A DNA stretch of 64,000 bases, from positions 26,197,501-26,261,500 of the forward strand of contig NC_092186.1 in NCBI RefSeq assembly GCF_043641665.1, in the 5' to 3' direction. How positions within the stretch are numbered: the stretch's first letter is position 1; each line of letters opens with the position of its first letter. The notes under the pieces were generated by a model that was not told the DNA's origin, ran no database searches, and worked only from the letters and a program-made list of their open reading frames with translations. Of this stretch, positions 57,881 through 64,000 are shown piece after piece. The position numbers and the translations under genes were made by a program. The stretch comes from Enoplosus armatus. Lineage: Eukaryota > Chordata > Actinopteri > Centrarchiformes > Enoplosidae.

Positions 57881-58340
57881 GTGAATTTTGAAGCTTTTTT
57901 AAGTCTTAAAAAAGGCGGTTGCTAACAAGTGGCTAAATGACATTAACGTCTTCATGCCGAACACTGCAAGTCATCACTCACTAGTCCGCCTTTACAGCCT
58001 CGCTGTGTTTATACTCTATATCTACCTGTCTATATATCTATATCTATCTATGTTCTCTTCAAAATTACGCTTAGAGGTGGTGACGCTGAAGTAATGCGAC
58101 CGTGCTGTAGTTCCTTTAAAGCCTAACATTAGCTTTTTACTTCCATTTTTAAAAAATCATAAAAGTGGTGTTCATGAGTGAAGATTATCTCGCTGAACAA
58201 AACGAGTATCATCAACTTTTGTTTTGCAACAGAGCTTATTTTCTGCAATAATCCAAAATCCCACGGAATAATCCCATTGGCTTTTTGTCGAGGGAACCAG
58301 GGCGACGCTAACTTCCGGGTTGGCCTACAAAATTACGTCA
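57881..58340 (+). repeat. MITE family A, copy 8 (5' truncated)
   Basis: It runs from TTTTGAAGCTTTTTTAAGTC through GTGACGCTGAAGTAATGCGA to TTCCGGGTTGGCCTACAAAA. The last terminal bases are lost. Confidence 0.82.
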
Positions 58341-58681
58341 AAAAACAAACAAAAAGCTGAAGTGGTCCACGATGACTACAACCACACTAAGACTCCAATC
58401 ACAGTTCCAGCTCTAATGTCAATTTCATTCACTTAACATAGCGCTACTCCGCTAACTCATCAACAATCAAACAAATCGATGCACAAAGACAAAACATTGT
58501 GTATGGAAGACCTAACAGGTTTTCCCCTCTCATTTATGATGAACCACAGCTCTGGCAAACAGCATCTCACCCTTTCTCTAATCTGGCCTGATCTTGGAGC
58601 CTCCTGCTGATTGGACATCTGTACTGTGGTGTTCAGTGTTGAGCCCATCCTGGGTATTTGGGTAATGCTTCGACTCGAGAG

Positions 58682-58682
<1 letters not shown>

Positions 58683-58716
<34 letters not shown>
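58683..58716 (+). repeat. (TG)n microsatellite
   Basis: An almost pure TG run of about 34 bases. Confidence 0.95.
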
Positions 58717-58719
<3 letters not shown>

Positions 58720-59561
58720 ACAGCTTCAGCCTTGATGACCCCTGTGAGAATCAAGTCCCTGGTTTTTCACACCTAGTTGGTTCAGAGAAGGCAGCTCAGT
58801 CCCTGGAGAGTTGTCCCAGGGAAATGACTGCAGAAAACGGAGCACTTTATCTAACTCAACTGGAGGAAGCACTGTGCATTATGGGTTAATTATACAGTGA
58901 ATTATAGGTTAATTTAGAGTAAAGGGTATTAGGTCTACCTGGGAACGAAGTGCCCTCCTCGTGTTCAATGTTAAACTAAAAGAAAAATTTAGTTACATTT
59001 AATTCAGGTTGCTCTGATGACAATGACAATAAGTTGGACCCACTAAGAGACATCATCCCAGAAGCCCTGACACTGGCAATGCTGACTGCTCCTCTACCCT
59101 CCTCTGAAAAAGCTCAGTTTGCACAGTTGGCAGTTCTTCTGCCAGAGCATTTCTTTCACTAAAAATCACCACAACGCTGTTGCTGAGAGACTACTGAGCA
59201 GTCTGACAACACTTTTAGAAGGTATGAATAGGATGAGGGCCTTGGACAAGGTTTCATTGATGGTAGCTTAACAGCAATGTAGAAACAATTGGAATTCATT
59301 AGCGAGCGAAAAAAAACAGTGGCACATTGGTGAAATACGTAGACCTTTTTTCGTGGCGGACATTTTGACTCGTCATAGCAGGAAAAGCAAAAAGGTGAGA
59401 CCAATGAACGATGGCTCTGCTCCATTAAGTCCATTAAGTGTCCCCAGTAAGCCATAACAGTGAGCCAGCATACAGAGTATGCAGACCCTGGAACTGGCTC
59501 ACATGCATGGAATGCAGCTGTTTTTTTTATATTATGTTGTTTTTCATAGAGCCTGAAAATA

Positions 59562-59944
59562 GACCATATATATAAAAGATGGACGACATGACAGCTCCCC
59601 GAAAGTGAAGCCAAAAACATCTCAATCGCCCCCTGGTGGCTGGCTGCAGTATAGGTCATAAGCCCCGCCCCCTTCATGTTGGCAGCCAAAGATGGTTTCT
59701 GTCATTTGGTTTTAATTAGTTATTTGATGCTATGAAAATAGGGTGAAACGTCATGATTGACAGCTGAGATTGACTGTGGCGTGCTCGCGATTGGGTCGGG
59801 TGGGTGTATGGGCGGGACCTCAATACCGCGACTCCAACCCAGAGATGACCACTGCTCCCGTATTTAGGATATTTTGACTTCATTTTTGTACAGCGGGAGG
59901 CCGTGGAGACGCGTCAGCCATCTTTATATACAGTGTATGGTTTC
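59562..59944 (-). repeat. MITE family B, copy 3 (full length)
   Basis: Inverted ends: GACCATATATATAAAAGATG on the left, and CATCTTTATATACAGTGTAT GG on the right. It is 383 bp, reverse relative to copies 1 and 2. It carries one CTCF-type core, seen on the plus strand as GCCCCCTGGTGGC near 59629-59641. It is the only copy complete at both ends. Confidence 0.85.
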
Positions 59945-62364
59945 AACAAACAGTGTTATCACCTGACAACAGCAGTGTGTTGTTTGAGTAGGCGTAATAA
60001 CAGAGGAAAGCTATGCTGAAGTCTCACACACATCTTCTCTCCATCTGTCCTACATCCTCTGTTCTTCTCCTGCTCCTTCACTCTTTAATCCCCTGCCTCC
60101 ATCATCACAGCCAGTGGCAGAGTTTAGCCCCACGCACACACACCTGTTCACTACAGCTCAGCGGGGGTTCGCACAAAGCAGCCTTTGATAGTGTGGATAT
60201 GAATTAGTTTAGGAGGACACACCAGCTGTTAGCATGATTAAATCTGCAGTCATCACACACACAGCAGCGTAGTACACTTGCATGCACACACACGTTATTC
60301 GGTAAATGTGCATGCCGACATGATCATTTGCATGCGTACACACACTTGACTGTCGCAGTGAAACAACTGTCTTTGGCATGTGGCCACTGGAATCTATTTT
60401 TAGCAAAGGCACTCGATATCTAATTTTAACCTCAGCCTATTTCGGCAGACACTCTTGATATCCGACAAAACCAGCCATTAGAAGGATGAAACACAGGCTT
60501 CGGGACGCTGTTAAGCTACAACATACAAAATACACTTCAAATCACTGAGCAATGGTTCTAAAATGTGGTTGCCGTAGCGAAAGAAATCTGATTACTGACC
60601 TGCTGCATGTACAGTATATGCTGATTTACAGTAACCAGATTATTACAATGCATTTCAACACGTTGGATTTCCTACATGAACTGGTCTCTCCAGTGCATGT
60701 AAACACACCTAACACATTTGAACTGAAGCACATGCAAGTATTTTGTGCCTATAATCAAGAACTTTCCATCAGATTTTGCAAGTCAAAGTTCAATTTCATT
60801 GAACTTTGGCATCTTAGTTAGCTGCGTTGTAGGATTGTGTGCTGCCCTTTCATTCTGCACAAATTGCGGCAAACTATTGCCCTTTTGGGGCATTTTGGTC
60901 TGATACCCAACACGAGACAGGCTCTGTGTTGGGACGAAACCATTCAAACAGCAAGGAGAAAGCCACACTAATACACTGTTGGAGCTGTCAGGACAACTGC
61001 TCTGTCTAATTTGATGTTTTTTCTGTTCAGAAATCTAAAGTAGTAACAGCCTTTTTTGTCATTGTCACAGGAATAATTAACACATTTTCGCACAACACGC
61101 ACGACTAAATTACCTCTCACTAGGTCAAGCCTGTGTCAGAGAACATCTTTCTCACGTTGCAGCGACAGCTTCGGAATTTAGGTTTGGGTGAAATGTTCAC
61201 AGCTTGATAATACACACTGAATTCGCTGCCTTTAAGCATCCGTCTCAGTGGAGAGAGAGTGGATGGATTCCCTACGAAGTGTCCAGGATGTCATTGAACT
61301 TTTTTTAAAAGAAATAATGAGCCAAATGCCAACTGTGGGGAAAAGTTGGCATTTGGCCAACGGACAGAAATTGAAGCCAGAGTTTCAACTCAGTGCAACT
61401 TGATTATTACAACCCAAACTTACAGCTGACTGGGTGAACTGGTGAAACAGACTTCATGAAATATGCTGCAGGCCTAAGAGAATGGTGATGTGGTAGTGCA
61501 TTGGAACAATTAGGCCAAACCGGCGTTGCGGCGAAAACGCCAGTCCTCCGATTTTATTTGAATGAGGGTAGCGCATTGAGGCTGCGGCGCTTAGGACTGC
61601 AGGGGGGGGGGGGGGGGGGGTCTGGGGAAAAAAAAAAAACACTTTTGGAGAAACGCAACCCGCCAATCACGTAGGCCGCCAATCAGACTAGAAGCTTTTA
61701 CCGGCATACTAGCAGCATGGCTAACAAATGCTAGCAGCATGAATGACCGAAACACAAAGGACGTGACTTTATGTTTCATGTGTAGTCTTTGGCCTTCTAC
61801 ACCAGTTTAAATCACATGGGCCTTGTATCCTGGTTATTTATCGGAAGCAACCGCGGACAGACGATCACTCGTACGAGCCGGCATACTAGCAGCCCGGGGT
61901 TCTTCTCTTTTGTTGTTTAGAGGCAGTTGGAAAGCTGCTTTTAAGTGCATTACCGCCACCTTCTGGATTGGGGGCAAGAGGTTAAATTTCACAACATTAC
62001 GTCACACAAATGGGCCACGTAGTGTCACACAACCCTGTGTTAATTGCCGCAACCCGACGCCTTAGTCATCAGCGCTGCCGAACCGAATGTGATGTCATCC
62101 CTGTGTTGATAAATGTGTTGAAGATGTACCTACTTATATATTTGGATTAAAATGTTGAGAGTGCTGCTGACAATACTGTCTTTAACAAATGTTTACAGCA
62201 CCTTTACCTACCTATACTATACCACATCCACGCCTGCAAGGGTCCGTACATGCAAACAAAATGATGTCCCAATGTGGACTTGCTTTGGAATATATTCTCT
62301 AGCATCTCAGCTGTATAAATACACACACATTATATATATACACATACACACACACATATATGTA
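59945..62364. other. Non-coding stretch before the second Tc1 element
   Basis: No gene seen. It holds a 14-bp hairpin at 61321-61357, poly-G and poly-A runs (61602-61639) and a short repeat GCATTACCGCCACCTTCTGG (near 61950) related in reverse to the blocks at 11768 and 11885. Confidence 0.6.
61602..61639 (+). repeat. Poly-G and poly-A runs
   Basis: About 19 G, then TCTGGGG, then about 12 A. Confidence 0.95.
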
Positions 62365-63534
62365 CAGTGCTGTGAAAAAGTATTTGCCCAAATCTGAGTT
62401 TTGTTTTTTTGCATATTTGTCATGCTTAAATGTTTCAGATCATCAAACAAATGTTAATATTCGACAAAGATAACCCGAGTAAATACAAAATGCCGTTTTT
62501 AAATGATGATTTCATTTTATAAAAGGGAAAAAAGCTATCCAAACCTACCTGGCCCTATGTGAAAAAGTAATTGCCCCCTAGATCTAATAACTGGTTGTGC
62601 CACCCTTGGCGGCAACAACTGCAATCAAGCGTTTGTGATAACTGGCAATGAGTCTTTTACATCGCTGTGGAGGAATTTTGGCCCACTCTTCTGTGCAGAA
62701 TTGTTTTAATTCAGCCACATTGGAGGGTTTTCAAGCATGAACAGCCTGTTTAAGGTCATGCCACAGCATCTCAGTTGGATTTAAGTCCGGACTTTGACTA
62801 GGCCATTCCAAAACCTTCATTTTGGGTTTTTTAAGCCATTCAGAGGTGGACTTGCTGGTGTGTTTCGGATCATTGTCCTGCTGCATAACCCAAGTGCGCT
62901 TGAGCTTGAGGTCTTGAACTGATGGCCGGACATTCTCCTTCAGGATTTTCTGGTAGAGAGCAGAATTCATGGTTCCATCAATTACGGCAAGTCGTCCAGG
63001 TCCTGAAGCAGCAAAGCAGCCCCAGACCATCACACTACCACCACCACGTTTGACTATTGGTATGATGTTCTTTTTATGAAATCCTGTGTTAGTTTTACGC
63101 CAGATGTAACGGGACGCACACCTTCCAAAAAGTTCAACTTTTGTCTCGTCAGTCCACAGACTATTTTCCCAAAAGTCTTGGGGATCGTCAAGATGTTTTT
63201 TGGCAAATGTGAGATGAGCCTTTGTGTTCTTTTTGGTCAGCAGTGGTTTTCACCTTGGAACTCTCCCACGGATGCCATTTTTGCCCAGTCTCTTTCTTAT
63301 TGTTGAATCATGGACACTGACCTTAACTGAGGCAAGTGAGGCCTGCAGTTCTTTAAATGTTGTTCTTGGTTCTTTTGTGACCTCCTGGATCATCATTTAA
63401 AAACTGCATTTTGTATTTACTCGGGTTATCTTTGTCTAATATTAAAATTTGTTTGATGATCTGAAACGTTTAAGTGTGACAAATGTGCACGTATAAGAAA
63501 TCAGGAAGGGGGCAAATGCTTTTTCACAGCACTG
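62365..63534 (-). mobile_element. Tc1-type DNA transposon (1170 bp) with long inverted ends
   Basis: The left end CAGTGCTGTGAAAAAGTATT and the right end AATGCTTTTTCACAGCACTG are inverted and flanked by TA (62363-62364, 63535-63536). The similarity continues inward for about 150 bases (GATCATCAAACAAATGTTAA on the left; mirrored near 63440-63462), with TIR-internal repeats as in IR/DR-type Tc1 elements. It sits between TA/CA-rich microsatellites. Confidence 0.93.
62584..63396 (-). pseudogene. Tc1-type transposase, N-terminus lost, two stops
   Basis: Reading from MMIQEVTKEPRTTFKE at 63396, one frame continues to AAKGGTTSY and a TAG at 62584-62586. Catalytic parts: LWTDETKVELFG (first Asp), MQQDNDPKHTSKST (second Asp) and SPDLNPTEMLWHDLK (Glu). 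Two in-frame TGA codons interrupt it, one after RGRVPR and one after KQAVHA. The first paired-like DNA-binding subdomain is absent, so the start shown is not the ancestral one. Inactive. Confidence 0.9.
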
Positions 63535-63603
63535 TATATATGTGTATGTATATATATACACATATATATATATATATACACATATACATATATATATATA
63601 TAT

Positions 63604-63641
<38 letters not shown>

Positions 63642-63642
63642 T
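63535..63642 (+). repeat. (TA)n/(CA)n microsatellite
   Basis: An AT-alternating tract with CACA islands next to the Tc1 end. It produces false Tyr-Ile frames on both strands. Confidence 0.95.
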
Positions 63643-64000
63643 ATACAAAAGCACTCCAGCTTCAATAGCAGTCAATACAGCCAGTATAATCACTGGGAAC
63701 CCTCAAAAAAATACTTAAGGATTTGTGCACCGCCACAAAAGCCAACTATGAGTGTGACTTGCTGCCATCAGGGAGTCCCTTTTCTGAGGCCTCTGGTAAG
63801 GACGAATATTGATTTGCATATCAGTGATACTTGCATGCTGTTTTACATTTTGTTGATGTTTCTACTAGTTCCATTTCTTAATTCTTCAGTGAGGGCGTTG
63901 AAGACAAATGTCCCACTATTGTGGACTGTTGTACGTAAAGTGTGACGAATACGTGGATGTTGTCCGTTTCAACTTTATTATTATTATTATCTCAAGGGAA
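63643..64000. other. Right edge, no feature recognised
   Basis: I see no coding exon or clear repeat here apart from a short (TTA)n tract near 63977-63990. Confidence 0.5.

Overview
The window is vertebrate nuclear DNA, most likely from a ray-finned (teleost) fish. It has intron-rich genes with GT/AG junctions, vertebrate-type proteins, and long non-coding stretches full of microsatellites, Tc1-type transposons, miniature inverted-repeat elements (MITEs) and short repeats that I recognise from teleost genomes. No prokaryotic genes, CRISPR arrays or operons are visible. The sequence alone does not fix the species.

Three protein-coding genes were reconstructed exon by exon. (1) rad54l, + strand, from the window edge to 10384: 16 exons encode 711 residues of the RAD54 DNA translocase of homologous recombination. 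Only the extreme N-terminus (about 30 residues) lies outside. (2) lrrc41 (MUF1), + strand, 12090 to 23159: 10 exons, 662 residues, a leucine-rich-repeat substrate receptor of Elongin BC/Cullin ubiquitin ligases. (3) arhgap39 (Vilse/CrGAP), - strand, 53208 down to 28522: 10 exons, about 1004 residues, with two WW domains, a long disordered linker, a MyTH4 domain and a RhoGAP domain. Its first coding exon was not found. lrrc41 and arhgap39 converge on a 5.4 kb region that should hold both 3' UTRs.

The rest is introns and intergenic DNA with many mobile-element remnants. A TA-flanked MITE family (family A) has eight copies. A second MITE family (family B) has three copies and carries perfect matches to the CTCF core motif; one copy has gained a 28-bp palindrome. 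Two Tc1-type elements with paired inverted ends are present: 32227-33626, inserted inside a family A copy, and 62365-63534, whose transposase reads through except for two stops and a lost N-terminus. A hAT transposase remnant lies in a rad54l intron, and an inverted-repeat element in an lrrc41 intron carries fragments of a THAP zinc finger. From 53209 to the right edge no coding exon was found; this is probably arhgap39 5' intron and flank.

The genes do not form a pathway together (recombination repair, ubiquitin-ligase adaptor, Rac/Cdc42 regulation). Their arrangement is of interest mainly for synteny: rad54l and lrrc41 are also neighbours in mammals but, as I recall, in opposite relative orientation, and mammalian arhgap39 is on another chromosome. 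I found no new multi-gene system. The most unusual signals are in the mobile elements.
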